Shown one piece after another: positions 49,662-60,812 of a DNA stretch of 64,000 bases (position 1 is its first letter; each line of letters opens with the position of its first letter). This DNA comes from Cohnella rhizoplanae. GTDB lineage: Bacteria; Bacillota; Bacilli; Paenibacillales; Paenibacillaceae. Made by a program: the position numbers and the translations under genes. The notes below the pieces were generated by a model. The model saw nothing but the letters and a program-made list of their open reading frames with translations, ran no database searches and was not told the origin of the DNA. Where the stretch lies: contig NZ_CAOJCN010000014.1 of NCBI RefSeq assembly GCF_948329515.1, forward strand, positions 107,973 through 171,972. Reading direction: 5' to 3'.

Positions 49662-50270
49662 TCAAGTCCCGTAAGCCACCGTGTCGAACCAGGTCGTTAC
49701 CTTGTACCATGCCCAGTCGAGCGCCCTGTCCACGGTCTTCACCTTGCCTGCGATATGCGCGGTCGACGCCAGCGTCACGTTGCCGTCGATGACCGTCAGA
49801 TTGCCCTCGACCTCGCCGAGCACCTCGGCCTCGCCGTTCTTGATCGTCAGATCGCCCTCGACCTTCTGGCCGGCGGGGACGATGACCTTGTTGCCCTCGA
49901 TCACCACGTGCGACAGGTCTCCGCTCAGGCTGAGCTGATCGTCCTGATTCCACATGGCGACGAAGCTGGACAGCATGACGACCAGGAAGATCGCCGCCGC
50001 CGAGGCAGCCGGATGCCGCTGCACCCAGGACGTCCAGGCCCGCGGACTCCGCTTCTTGGGGAGCGAGGCCATGATGGCGTCGGTCAGATGGTCCGGCGCA
50101 GTCGGGACCGGCTGGGCATATATCAGAGCTTCCGCCCGCTCGAGCGCCTGGTAGCGCGCGTCGCAGGCCGGACAATCGCGAAGATGTTGCTGCAGCTGCA
50201 CGGACTCGTCCCGGGGCAGGTCCCCGTCGAGATAATCGTGCATCCGCTTAACGGCATCGTTGCACTTCAT
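49662..50270 (-). CDS. rsiW: Anti-sigma factor (RsiW-like, zinc-finger ZAS)
   Basis: A 202-residue membrane protein. The N-terminal ZAS zinc finger (KCNDAVKRMHDYLDGDLP, then HLRDCPACDARY) holds the sigma factor. One membrane segment (AASAAAIFLVVMLSSFVAMW) follows, then an outside domain with repeated short beta-strands (VEGDLTIKNGEAEVLGEVEG, NLTVIDGNVTLAS) like a polymer of bactofilin-type rungs, an odd sensor for this family. The ATG at 50270 has AAAGGG at correct distance; the ATG at 50279 does not. An ECF-type promoter lies directly upstream at 50332-50358. Confidence 0.85.
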   Translation of the reverse strand: MKCNDAVKRMHDYLDGDLPRDESVQLQQHLRDCPACDARYQALERAEALIYAQPVPTAPDHLTDAIMASLPKKRSPRAWTSWVQRHPAASAAAIFLVVMLSSFVAMWNQDDQLSLSGDLSHVVIEGNKVIVPAGQKVEGDLTIKNGEAEVLGEVEGNLTVIDGNVTLASTAHIAGKVKTVDRALDWAWYKVTTWFDTVAYGT

Positions 50271-50331
50271 GATAGCCATCCCTTTCTGCACAGGAGAACA
50301 TACAGCCTCCTTTGCGAATGCTTCTATACTG

Positions 50332-50358
50332 TACGTACCGCGACTCGGGGCGGTTTCA
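50332..50358 (-). promoter_or_regulatory. ECF sigma-W-type promoter of rsiW
   Basis: On the minus strand, -35 TGAAAC (50358-50353), 17-base spacer, -10 CGTA (50335-50332), which fits the known sigma-W pattern TGAAAC-N16/17-CGTA. It lies in the 167-base gap between sigW and rsiW, so the anti-sigma factor can be made by the sigma factor it controls. Confidence 0.65.
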
Positions 50359-50437
50359 TATTTAGCGGAAAAATGGGCGGCGTCGGCAGCCTCACGGACC
50401 GTATCCAATCGGACGGGAGAACCGCCGCGTAACGGCG

Positions 50438-51004
50438 TTACAGCTTGTGCTCCAGCTTCTTGCGCATAAACTCGCGGCCCCGGTGAACCCGCGTCTTGAT
50501 CGTCGTCACCGGCATGTCCAGCACGTCCGAGATCTCCTGCAGCGACATGTCCTGCAGATAACGGAGCACCATCACCGACTTGTACTTCACCGGCAGCGTG
50601 TCGATGGCGTCCCGGATAATCCGCTGCGTCTCCGACAGGATCAGCTCGCTCTCCGGCGTGCGGTCGTCGCTCGGCAGCATGGCATAGCCGTCGAGACCCT
50701 CGTGGTCCGACGACTCGGCGTCCAGCGAGTAGATCGGACGGCGCTTGCGCAGCCGGTCGATGCACAGATTGGTCGCGATCCGGTAGATCCACGTGGAGAA
50801 CTTCTGGTTCTCGTCGTACCGGTCCAGATTGCGATAGACGCGCAGGAAGCACTCCTGCACGACGTCCTCCGCCTCCTGGCGGTTATTCATCATCCGGTAG
50901 GCCAGATGGTACAGCTTGTCCTTGTACAAATCCACGATCTCCGCGAACGCGCGCTGATCCCCTTTGCGGGCCAGCTTCGCTAGTCGCGTCTCCATTGGCT
51001 TCAC
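50438..51004 (-). CDS. sigW: ECF RNA polymerase sigma factor SigW
   Basis: A 188-residue sigma factor for cell-envelope stress. Region 2: DQRAFAEIVDLYKDKLYHLA, EAEDVVQECFLRVYRNLD, FSTWIYRIATNLCIDRLRKR. Region 4: LPVKYKSVMVLRYLQDMSLQ, ISDVLDMPVTTIKTRVHRGR. The GTG at 51004 is preferred because GTGAGGG lies upstream at proper spacing; an ATG nine bases later is also possible. It is the first gene of the sigW-rsiW-cdaA-cdaR-glmM-glmS block. No sigma-W-type promoter was found immediately upstream of it. Confidence 0.93.
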   Translation of the reverse strand: MKPMETRLAKLARKGDQRAFAEIVDLYKDKLYHLAYRMMNNRQEAEDVVQECFLRVYRNLDRYDENQKFSTWIYRIATNLCIDRLRKRRPIYSLDAESSDHEGLDGYAMLPSDDRTPESELILSETQRIIRDAIDTLPVKYKSVMVLRYLQDMSLQEISDVLDMPVTTIKTRVHRGREFMRKKLEHKL

Positions 51005-51263
51005 CGTTACAACCCTCACCTTCTTCGCCGGTCGCCCGGCGCTCGCCCGTATCGTCCCCTTCGGCATCGCGTGCTCGCGAGCGGACGCCGTAGCCTGGCA
51101 GGGTCGGGAAGACCCTTCGCATGATGCGATCAAGAAAATGGTAATGCACATGTATCAAAAAAGCAAGACGCGGACATACGACGGCATGCGTAGCCACCGC
51201 GACGGATGATAGCATCCCCTGGGCTATCCTCGGGCAAACTTGCTCCGGCATTCCCCTGCGGCA

Positions 51264-51293
51264 GAAAAAAGGACCCGGGCATGTGCCCGGGCC
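51264..51293 (-). terminator. Terminator of ppc
   Basis: On the minus strand, stem CCCGGGCA / TGCCCGGG with a 2-base loop, followed by TCCTTTTTTC. Confidence 0.85.
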
Positions 51294-51323
51294 CGTCGTG
51301 CCTATCGTCGCGACTGTCGCGTA

Positions 51324-54116
<2,793 letters not shown>

Positions 54117-54349
54117 CCCATTCACCTCAAAATCTTGACTTGCGACGCTAAACAATCTTCTAAACATCATACTACAAAAGCCTTATAAAATCTGCCCCTC
54201 CGCTCGCGCCCGCAAAAATAATGTACCCGCTTCGGATGCGAAGGAAAAGCTTGGGCGGCGCGGCTTACGCCGCTTGAGACCGCCTCTATCCGGCGGACGC
54301 TCTATCCATGTAAAATATACCTACTATGTAATAATGGAGGCCCACTGAC

Positions 54350-55078
54350 ATGACTTCATCAAATTCCGCAGCATCTTCATCCCCGTCCGAACCGAATCAC
54401 GCTGAGATCTACCGCAGCCAGGCCGAACTGTACGACCGGCTGATCTCCGCCCAGCCTTCGCTCGGCGCGCGCATCGACGCGATCCGCCCGCTGGCCGGAC
54501 TGGACGTCATCGACCTCGGCGCGGGCAGCGGCCGGCTGACCGTACCGCTCGCGGCCAGGGCCGGCAGCGTGCTAGCCGTCGATCTGTCGCCAGCCATGCT
54601 CGAGGTGGCCGCTGCCAAGCTGGCGGCGTCCGGCGCCCGCAACTGGCGCACCGCCGAGGGCAGCCACCTGCGCATCCCCGCGGAGGATGCCAGCGCGGAC
54701 CTGGTCGTCTCGGGCTGGAGCATCGCCTATTCGGCCGGCGCGGGAGTCGATCAGGACGGCTCGGCGCTCGCCAGCATTCTGGGCGAGATTCGCCGCGTGC
54801 TGCGGCCCGGCGGCACCCTCGTCATTTTCGAGACGATGGGCACCGGCTTTGCGGCGCCGAACCCGCCCGCATTCCTGCTCCCCTATTATGCCGCGCTCGA
54901 GCAGGCGCACGGCTTTTCCCATGCGTGCTTCCCGTTCGACTACACGTTCTCGGACGCAACCGAGGCCGAGCGCCTGGCGCGCTTCTTCTTCGGCGACGAG
55001 ACCGGGGACAAGATCGCGGCTGCCGGCTCGCGCATCGTGCCCGAGTACGCCGGCGTATGGCACCGCGTCTACGAATAA
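54350..55078 (+). CDS. Class I SAM-dependent methyltransferase
   Basis: A 242-residue methyltransferase of the UbiE/Methyltransf_11 type. Motif I is VIDLGAGSGRLTVPLA, with the SAM-adenosyl acid in VLAVDLSPAML. Later motifs are SADLVVSGWSIAYS and RVLRPGGTLVIFETMG. The substrate is unknown. GGAGG precedes the ATG, and a TATGTAATAAT stretch upstream may contain the -10 box. It is convergent with the DUF1304 gene and stands alone. Confidence 0.85.
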   Translation: MTSSNSAASSSPSEPNHAEIYRSQAELYDRLISAQPSLGARIDAIRPLAGLDVIDLGAGSGRLTVPLAARAGSVLAVDLSPAMLEVAAAKLAASGARNWRTAEGSHLRIPAEDASADLVVSGWSIAYSAGAGVDQDGSALASILGEIRRVLRPGGTLVIFETMGTGFAAPNPPAFLLPYYAALEQAHGFSHACFPFDYTFSDATEAERLARFFFGDETGDKIAAAGSRIVPEYAGVWHRVYE

Positions 55079-55100
55079 GCCTTTCGGCGCTGGTGCCGCG

Positions 55101-55457
55101 CTAAGTCCAGAGCACCAGCGCCAAGGCGACCAGAGCCGGCAGCCCCTGCACCAGCAGAATCGAGCGCTTCGCCGTCAGGCCTCCGAATACGGCGGCGACC
55201 AACACGCAGACGAGGAAAAAGACCTCGATCTGCTGCCCGGTCTGGCCGTTCGGGTGCAGCAGCCCCCAGCATAATCCGGCCGCCAGAAACCCATTGTACA
55301 GCCCCTGGTTCGCAGCCAGCGACTTCGTCGTTTGGGCCGTCTCCGGCGTCGTACCGAACGACTTCATCGCTCGGGGCGTGGTCCAAAGGAACATTTCGAG
55401 AATCAAAATGTAAACGTGCTCCGCAGCCACCAAGGCCGCAAAAATATGTCCCAGCAT
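55101..55457 (-). CDS. DUF1304 family membrane protein
   Basis: A 118-residue protein with four membrane segments. The pattern EHVYILILEMFLWTTPRAMK with SLAANQGLYNGFLAAGLCWG is the DUF1304 signature (small integral membrane proteins of unknown function). AAAGGAGG precedes the ATG. No operon partner. Confidence 0.85.
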   Translation of the reverse strand: MLGHIFAALVAAEHVYILILEMFLWTTPRAMKSFGTTPETAQTTKSLAANQGLYNGFLAAGLCWGLLHPNGQTGQQIEVFFLVCVLVAAVFGGLTAKRSILLVQGLPALVALALVLWT

Positions 55458-55538
55458 TTGGACGCCTCCTTTTAACGGAATTCAGTATATCATAAACGCC
55501 GACTGGCCCCTCTCATAACCGAGCGAGGTAAGTGGACA

Positions 55539-55563
55539 CAAAAAATCCGCCCTTAGGCGGATG
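55539..55563 (-). terminator. Terminator of the tRNA array
   Basis: On the minus strand, stem ATCCGCC / GGCGGAT with a CTTA-type loop, followed by TTTTTTG. Confidence 0.85.
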
Positions 55564-55575
55564 CGATGTTCGATA

Positions 55576-55650
55576 TGGAGCGGAAAACGGGATTCGAACC
55601 CGCGACCTTCTCGTTGGCAACGAGATGCTCTACCACTGAGCTATTTCCGC
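55576..55650 (-). tRNA. tRNA-Gly (GCC), copy 2
   Basis: Full cloverleaf on the minus strand with anticodon loop TTGCCAA, encoded CCA end. It is identical to the first gene of the array (55960-56034). An internal terminator-like hairpin lies just upstream. Confidence 0.97.
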
Positions 55651-55661
55651 ATATGTAGACA

Positions 55662-55687
55662 AAATAAAAAGCCTTGATGGGCAAGGC
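55662..55687 (-). terminator. Internal terminator-like hairpin in the tRNA array
   Basis: On the minus strand, stem GCCTT / AAGGC with a 7-base loop, followed by TTTTTATTTTG. It lies between tRNA-Gly(TCC) and the last tRNA-Gly(GCC). Confidence 0.6.
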
Positions 55688-55706
55688 CAATGCCTGCAAA
55701 AGGTGT

Positions 55707-55780
<74 letters not shown>

Positions 55781-55787
55781 AAAAAAA

Positions 55788-55864
55788 TGGTCGGGACGAC
55801 ACGATTCGAACATGCGACCCCCTGGTCCCAAACCAGGTGCTCTACCAAGCTGAGCTACGTCCCG
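55788..55864 (-). tRNA. tRNA-Pro (TGG)
   Basis: Cloverleaf on the minus strand with anticodon loop TTTGGGA and encoded CCA. Confidence 0.97.
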
Positions 55865-55876
55865 TTATTATGAAAA

Positions 55877-55953
55877 TGGCGCGCCCTGAGAGATTCGAAC
55901 TCCCGGCCTTCAGATTCGTAGTCTGACGCTCTATCCAGCTGAGCTAAGGGCGC
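55877..55953 (-). tRNA. tRNA-Arg (ACG)
   Basis: Cloverleaf on the minus strand with anticodon loop CTACGAA and encoded CCA. The A34 would be edited to inosine to read CGN codons. Confidence 0.97.
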
Positions 55954-55959
55954 ATATCA

Positions 55960-56034
55960 TGGAGCGGAAAACGGGATTCGAACCCGCGACCTTCTCGTTG
56001 GCAACGAGATGCTCTACCACTGAGCTATTTCCGC
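55960..56034 (-). tRNA. tRNA-Gly (GCC), copy 1
   Basis: First gene of the array in transcription order; identical to the copy at 55576-55650. Encoded CCA end. Confidence 0.97.
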
Positions 56035-56106
56035 GCATTGCAGTCAGATGGGGGGCGATGTATTGCTTCGCCCTCGTTAGCGCGTTCCCCCAAAAGCGAC
56101 TTTTTT

Positions 56107-56135
56107 ATATTAGCAAATCCCCGCAACAAATGCAA
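56107..56135 (-). promoter_or_regulatory. Promoter of the tRNA array
   Basis: On the minus strand, -35 TTGCAT (56135-56130), 17-base spacer, -10 TAATAT (56112-56107), about 70 bases before the first tRNA. Confidence 0.6.
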
Positions 56136-56210
56136 GCGGAATTTTAAAAAAAGTGAAAAATGCTTTATTTGCCCCTGTGGATGCATTCGCAGTTCGCTCC
56201 GACAGCCGCC

Positions 56211-56240
56211 GGAAGGGCCACGAATCTCTCTGGCCCTTCC
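56211..56240 (-). terminator. Hairpin after the methyltransferase gene
   Basis: Perfect 10-bp stem GGAAGGGCCA / TGGCCCTTCC with a 10-base loop, just after the methyltransferase stop on the minus strand. No T-tract follows, so termination is uncertain. Confidence 0.45.
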
Positions 56241-56262
56241 CCGTCGCGCGTGCCGGCCGTGG

Positions 56263-57018
56263 TTATACGCTGCCCCAATATATCTCGGTCTCATAATCGA
56301 AAGACACGTGTCCATCCTGCTGGTAGCGGTCGAAGATGGCCTGCAGGTCTCGCAGCATCGGCTCGTAGTTCGGGTCGCCCGGCACCGGCGTGTACGAGGA
56401 GGAACGCAGCCGCCCGCTCAAGCCGTCAAAGTCGAACAGCTGACGGTTGGGAAACCGCGCTTCGCGCTTCGTGCCCGGCTTAAAGAAAGCCGCAAGCTGT
56501 TCCGGCGTAATATTGCGATGGTTCACCATCGCATAATCGGTACCCAAGCGCTGCAGTAGCGCCTCGTACGCCTCGAGGAACGGGGAACCGCTCGTCAGCC
56601 GCGTATTCCAGATCAGGGCAGCCTTGCCGTCCGTACGGAGCAGCCGGCCGAACTCCCGTTTCGCCGCAGCCTGATCGAACCAGTGAAAGGCTTGCGCGGA
56701 GACGATAAAGTCGGCCGAGGCGTCCGGCAAACCGGTCTGCTCCGCCGCCCCGTTCACCGCTCGGAAGCCCGGGTACCCGCCCAGCGCCCGCTCCGCTTCC
56801 TCCCGCATGGCCCGGTTCGGCTCGACGGCCGTGACGGACGTGCCCCGCTCGAGCAGCAGCCGCGAGAAGATGCCCGTGCCCGCGCCGATGTCGACGACCT
56901 GAGACTCCCGCGCCAAGCCCGCTTCCTTATACAAGTAGTCGATAGCCGCCTCCGGGTAGCTCGGCCTGTATTTCACGTACGTTTCCACTCGTTCGGTAAA
57001 GCGCTCTTTGTTTTCCAT
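56263..57018 (-). CDS. Class I SAM-dependent methyltransferase
   Basis: A 251-residue methyltransferase. It starts with RFTERVETYVKYRPSYPE, followed by motif I VVDIGAGTGIFSRLLLERG, the acid in VTAVEPNRAM, SADFIVSAQAFHWF (motif IV) and a basic C-terminal half. The ATG at 57018 has GAGGAGG upstream; a longer start at 57042 lacks a ribosome binding site. It follows the two ABC exporter genes with about 30 bases in between, so it is probably the last gene of that operon. Substrate unknown; modification of an exported compound is possible. Confidence 0.85.
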   Translation of the reverse strand: MENKERFTERVETYVKYRPSYPEAAIDYLYKEAGLARESQVVDIGAGTGIFSRLLLERGTSVTAVEPNRAMREEAERALGGYPGFRAVNGAAEQTGLPDASADFIVSAQAFHWFDQAAAKREFGRLLRTDGKAALIWNTRLTSGSPFLEAYEALLQRLGTDYAMVNHRNITPEQLAAFFKPGTKREARFPNRQLFDFDGLSGRLRSSSYTPVPGDPNYEPMLRDLQAIFDRYQQDGHVSFDYETEIYWGSV

Positions 57019-57047
57019 GATCTGTCCAGCCTCCTCGTCCATTTAGG

Positions 57048-58877
57048 TTACCCTTCTTCCTCCGGACTCTCCCCTTGCCAGAGCTTGTGAAAGCTCTCGC
57101 TGGCCGCGAGCAGTTCAGAAGCCGTACCTTGTGCCTCGATCCTTCCCTCGCGCAGGAGCACGATGCGGTCTGCGCGCGCGAGGGCCGCTTTGCGATGGGA
57201 GACGACGAGGCAGGTGGTATTTCCTTTCGCTTCGAACAAACGCTCCCAAAGCTTACGCTCTGTCTCCACGTCAAGCGCCGAGGACAGGTCGTCGAAGACG
57301 TACAGCTGCGCGTCTCGAGCGAGCATGCGCGCTGCTGCCGTACGCTGTGCCTGGCCGCCGGACAGCTTCACGCCGCGCGGGCCTACCATCGTCTCGAGGC
57401 CGTCCCTCAGCCTGGCCACGTCCTCCTCCAGCACCGCCGTATGTAGGGCGCGCGCAAGCTCGTCGGGAGTCGACAGCGCTCCCAGGAGGATGTTGTCGCG
57501 CAGCGTGGCGCTGTACAACCTGGGGATCTGCGCGGTGTACGCGCTCTGCGGCGGCACGAAGAAGTCCGCCGGCTCGGCGACCGGCTCGCCGTTCCATCGG
57601 ATCGTGCCTCGCTCGGCCGGCAGCAATCCGAGCAGCGTCCGCAGAAGCGTCGTCTTGCCGGAGCCGACCATACCGGTGACGACGGTGAACGATCCGCGCG
57701 GCAGCGTCAGATCGATCTCCTCGATGCCGCGTCCCGTATCCGGATACCGGTAGGTCAGGCCGGACGCATCAAGCTCGCGCAGGGGCTCTGCCTGTATGGA
57801 CGGCGCGAGCGGTTCACCCTCATGCCGCCTCGCTGCACGCTCCTCTCGTACCCTCTCGCCGTCCGCTGTCCGCCGCCCTTCCTTCTTGCCAAGACCGATA
57901 TAGGCCTTCTTTACGAGCAGCGTCGGCGACGCGCCACGCAGCATCTCCTTGAGGCGGTCGAAGCTGACGCCCATCTGCTTGTAGTAGGTCATGAAGTTGC
58001 CCACGTTGGAGATCAGCTGCGTCACGAAGGTCAGATAATATACGAATAATGAAAAGTCGCCGATGGTGAAGCTGCCGCCCCTCATCTTGAAGCCCGCCAG
58101 CAGCAGAATGATGCCCGTCCCGAGATTCACGGAGTTATTGAATACGGAGGAGAGCGTCTCAGTCAGCAGCTTGTCTCGGATCATCGACTGACGTCTGCTC
58201 TCGCCCAGTCTCGCGAACCGGTCGACGATCCGCTGCTCCGCCCCGGCAACCTGGATGGCCAGCACACTGCCGAACATCTCGCTGATCGCGCCCGTTACTT
58301 GAGCCGTCGACTCCCGGCTGGCCTCGCGATACTTGCGTATGCGGGCCGTCGCAATCTGCGCAGCGGTGACGACTAGGATAAGCGGTACGAACACGATGAC
58401 CGTCAATTGGGCGTCGATCGAGAGCAGTATCCAGCTGGCCGCCACTACGAACCCGACGAGTCCCAGCGTATCTACAGACCAGCTCGTCGCTTCCTCGGCT
58501 TGCTCGACATCGTCTCTGAAGTTGCTGATGGCCTCGCCAGGAGACCCGGGGATCGCCCGCGCGCCCGGCGCCCGAAGCACGTGCGCCAGCAGATTGCGAC
58601 GGAGCAGCGCGGCCAATCGGAAGCGGAACGCGACGTCCGTCAGGAACCCGCAATAGATAAGAGCGATCCGCGCCAGCGCGGCGGCTACGAGGAGCGCCGC
58701 AATCGCCGTAGCGCCGTAGGGGAACGGATGCGTGCCCTCCAGGTGGTCGAAAAAGGCCTTGGTCAGCAAACCCGGCACCAGCGGCGCCATATGAATAAGC
58801 GTCCATGCCAGCAGGTTCAGCAGGTACAAGCCGGGCCGGTAGCCCAGCAAACGCCAGAAAAACGTACTTGTCTTCAT
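57048..58877 (-). CDS. ABC exporter half-transporter, degenerate catalytic site (heterodimer subunit B)
   Basis: A 609-residue transmembrane-plus-ATPase protein. Six membrane segments are in the first 310 residues. There is an insertion of charged, low-complexity residues (about 335-370). The ATPase domain has Walker A GMVGSGKTT, signature LSGGQAQR, and Walker B LYVFDDLSSALD, where the catalytic glutamate is replaced by Asp. The D-loop and switch His (VVSHRKA) are present. Its ATG overlaps the stop of the upstream exporter gene as ATGA. With a canonical partner this makes an asymmetric heterodimeric exporter, like other Firmicutes multidrug or peptide exporters. Confidence 0.88.
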   Translation of the reverse strand: MKTSTFFWRLLGYRPGLYLLNLLAWTLIHMAPLVPGLLTKAFFDHLEGTHPFPYGATAIAALLVAAALARIALIYCGFLTDVAFRFRLAALLRRNLLAHVLRAPGARAIPGSPGEAISNFRDDVEQAEEATSWSVDTLGLVGFVVAASWILLSIDAQLTVIVFVPLILVVTAAQIATARIRKYREASRESTAQVTGAISEMFGSVLAIQVAGAEQRIVDRFARLGESRRQSMIRDKLLTETLSSVFNNSVNLGTGIILLLAGFKMRGGSFTIGDFSLFVYYLTFVTQLISNVGNFMTYYKQMGVSFDRLKEMLRGASPTLLVKKAYIGLGKKEGRRTADGERVREERAARRHEGEPLAPSIQAEPLRELDASGLTYRYPDTGRGIEEIDLTLPRGSFTVVTGMVGSGKTTLLRTLLGLLPAERGTIRWNGEPVAEPADFFVPPQSAYTAQIPRLYSATLRDNILLGALSTPDELARALHTAVLEEDVARLRDGLETMVGPRGVKLSGGQAQRTAAARMLARDAQLYVFDDLSSALDVETERKLWERLFEAKGNTTCLVVSHRKAALARADRIVLLREGRIEAQGTASELLAASESFHKLWQGESPEEEG

Positions 58878-60640
58878 ACGAGCACCTCCTCCATGCCGAC
58901 GGCCAGCATCCGATTAAATCTGGATGCCGGATCTTCAGCGAGCTGCGCGCGCTTGCCGTGCTCGACGACCTGCCCTTGCTCCAGAATCGCAATGTCGTCC
59001 GCCCGTTGGATCGTCGCCAGCCGGTGGGCGATGATGATGCAGGTCCGGTTATTCAGCAGCCGGTCCACGGCTGCCTCGATCCGGCTCTCGGTGAGCGGAT
59101 CCAGTCTCGACGATGCCTCGTCCAGGATCACCAGTCGAGGGTCGGTCAGGAACACGCGCGCAAAGGCAAGCAGCTGCCCTTCCCCCGCGGACAGTCCCGC
59201 GCCGCCGGAGGAGAGGTGCGTATCCAAGCCGTCCGGCAGACCTGCGAACCATGCGTCCAATCCCAGATCGGAGATGACTTCCAGAATGCGGCTGTCAGGA
59301 ATCCGATCGTCGAGCAGCGTCAGGTTATCCCTCACCGTGCCGGCGAGTATCTCGATATTCTGCGTGACCATCGCCACCTGGGAACGCAGCTCGCTGAGCT
59401 TGAAGCTGCGGATGTCGGTACCGGACAGCAGGACGGCGCCCTGCTGCGGGTCGTAGAACCGGAGCAGCAAGCGAGCGATCGTCGTCTTGCCGCTGCCTGT
59501 CCGGCCCAGCAGGCCTAGCGTTCGGCCGCTCTCGAGCGTGAGGTTCACGTCTCGCAGCGTCGCAGGCCCGTCGTCCTCATATGCGAAGGTTACGCCGCGC
59601 AGATCGACCGTCGCAGGTCCGCGTGGCAGCGACGCGCCTGGGCCGTCCTGGACGGCGGAGCGCGTAGCCAGCAGTTCGCCGATGCGTACGAGACTTGCGT
59701 CCGCCTTTTGCAAGTCCTCGAGCTGCGTACGGATCTTCTCGATCGGCTTGGCCAGCAGCTCCGTGTAGTAGAACACAAGATACGCCGATCCGATCGTAAG
59801 TTCTCCCCTTTTCCATAGGAACGCGCACACGATGAAGGCCGCGGCATTGCCGAGCGCAAATACCAGAATCGTCGTGCTCCACATGAGGAAGTAACCCAGG
59901 AAGGCGCGAACGCGCATCGGCAGCATCCGCCGGGTCAGCTCGTAGAAACGGCTCATCGCGAAGCCGACCGCGCCGTTGGCCCGCGTATCCTCGGTGCCTT
60001 CGAGCTGCTCGCCGATGAAGCCGTAATATTCGGCATTGACCTGCCGCCACCGCGTCCAAATGGGCACGGCAAACTGTCTGATACGCTGGATCGCCCACAT
60101 GCTCCCGACGACGAACACGGCCATCACGATGCCGATCCAGATATTTTCGCGGAACAGCAGCACGAGAATTCCCAACGTCAGCAGCCCGTTGCCCGCTAAG
60201 TTGATCATGAAGCTGGAGAAAAATTGCGCAAGCGCATTGACGTCCCCGTCCACGCGTTCGATAAGCGAACCTGACGTGTGCTTCTTGTGAAACGACATGT
60301 CGAGCGACAGACAATGCGCTGCCAGATCGACGCGGAGCTTGTTGGTCGTCTTCCAGCCCAGATTTTCGCTGAAGTAGGAGGCGGCGACGGATACCCCTTG
60401 CTGGATCAGAGAGAAGGCGATGAACAATCCCCCCGCGTAATAGAGCGGTGTCAGGCTGCCTTGTCCCTGCGCTGTGTCGATAAAATAACGGATGATCTGC
60501 GGATTGACCAATTGCAGCGCGATCGACGACAGCAGGAGCACCCCAAGCCAGACCAACGGCCGCCACTCCGGGAGCAAATAACGTTTGATCATGACGCCAT
60601 ATTGACGGTCTTGCTTTGGGTTTTCTTTGGTACGGCTCAT
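58874..60640 (-). CDS. ABC exporter half-transporter, canonical catalytic site (heterodimer subunit A)
   Basis: A 588-residue half-transporter. Six membrane segments are in the first 310 residues. The ATPase domain has Walker A GRTGSGKTT, an unusual signature LSAGEGQ in place of LSGGQ, Walker B LVILDEASSRLD with the catalytic Glu, and switch His IIAHRLAT. The altered signature pairs in the dimer with the Walker A of subunit B, so only one of the two ATP sites should be fully active. GAGGTG precedes the ATG. It is the first gene of the exporter operon and divergent from the CBM9-like gene. Confidence 0.88.
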   Translation of the reverse strand: MSRTKENPKQDRQYGVMIKRYLLPEWRPLVWLGVLLLSSIALQLVNPQIIRYFIDTAQGQGSLTPLYYAGGLFIAFSLIQQGVSVAASYFSENLGWKTTNKLRVDLAAHCLSLDMSFHKKHTSGSLIERVDGDVNALAQFFSSFMINLAGNGLLTLGILVLLFRENIWIGIVMAVFVVGSMWAIQRIRQFAVPIWTRWRQVNAEYYGFIGEQLEGTEDTRANGAVGFAMSRFYELTRRMLPMRVRAFLGYFLMWSTTILVFALGNAAAFIVCAFLWKRGELTIGSAYLVFYYTELLAKPIEKIRTQLEDLQKADASLVRIGELLATRSAVQDGPGASLPRGPATVDLRGVTFAYEDDGPATLRDVNLTLESGRTLGLLGRTGSGKTTIARLLLRFYDPQQGAVLLSGTDIRSFKLSELRSQVAMVTQNIEILAGTVRDNLTLLDDRIPDSRILEVISDLGLDAWFAGLPDGLDTHLSSGGAGLSAGEGQLLAFARVFLTDPRLVILDEASSRLDPLTESRIEAAVDRLLNNRTCIIIAHRLATIQRADDIAILEQGQVVEHGKRAQLAEDPASRFNRMLAVGMEEVLV

Positions 60641-60812
60641 CTCTCACCTCATGAATCAATCCCTGAATCTGCCATGCCGTCTATTATACAGGGTGTCGGA
60701 CGCCTTGGGCGACTGGATTTCCGGAAGTCTCTGGAATTCTCATTGTGCGGGTACGAGGCGCAAGGTACACTTGACTTATGCAGCTCATCTTACGGAAGCG
60801 AGGCGTTTAGAG

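Noticed and set aside
55959..56147. 62-residue plus-strand frame beginning MERKTGFEPATFSLATRC
   Set aside because: This is the well-known false protein made by translating the antisense of a tRNA gene.
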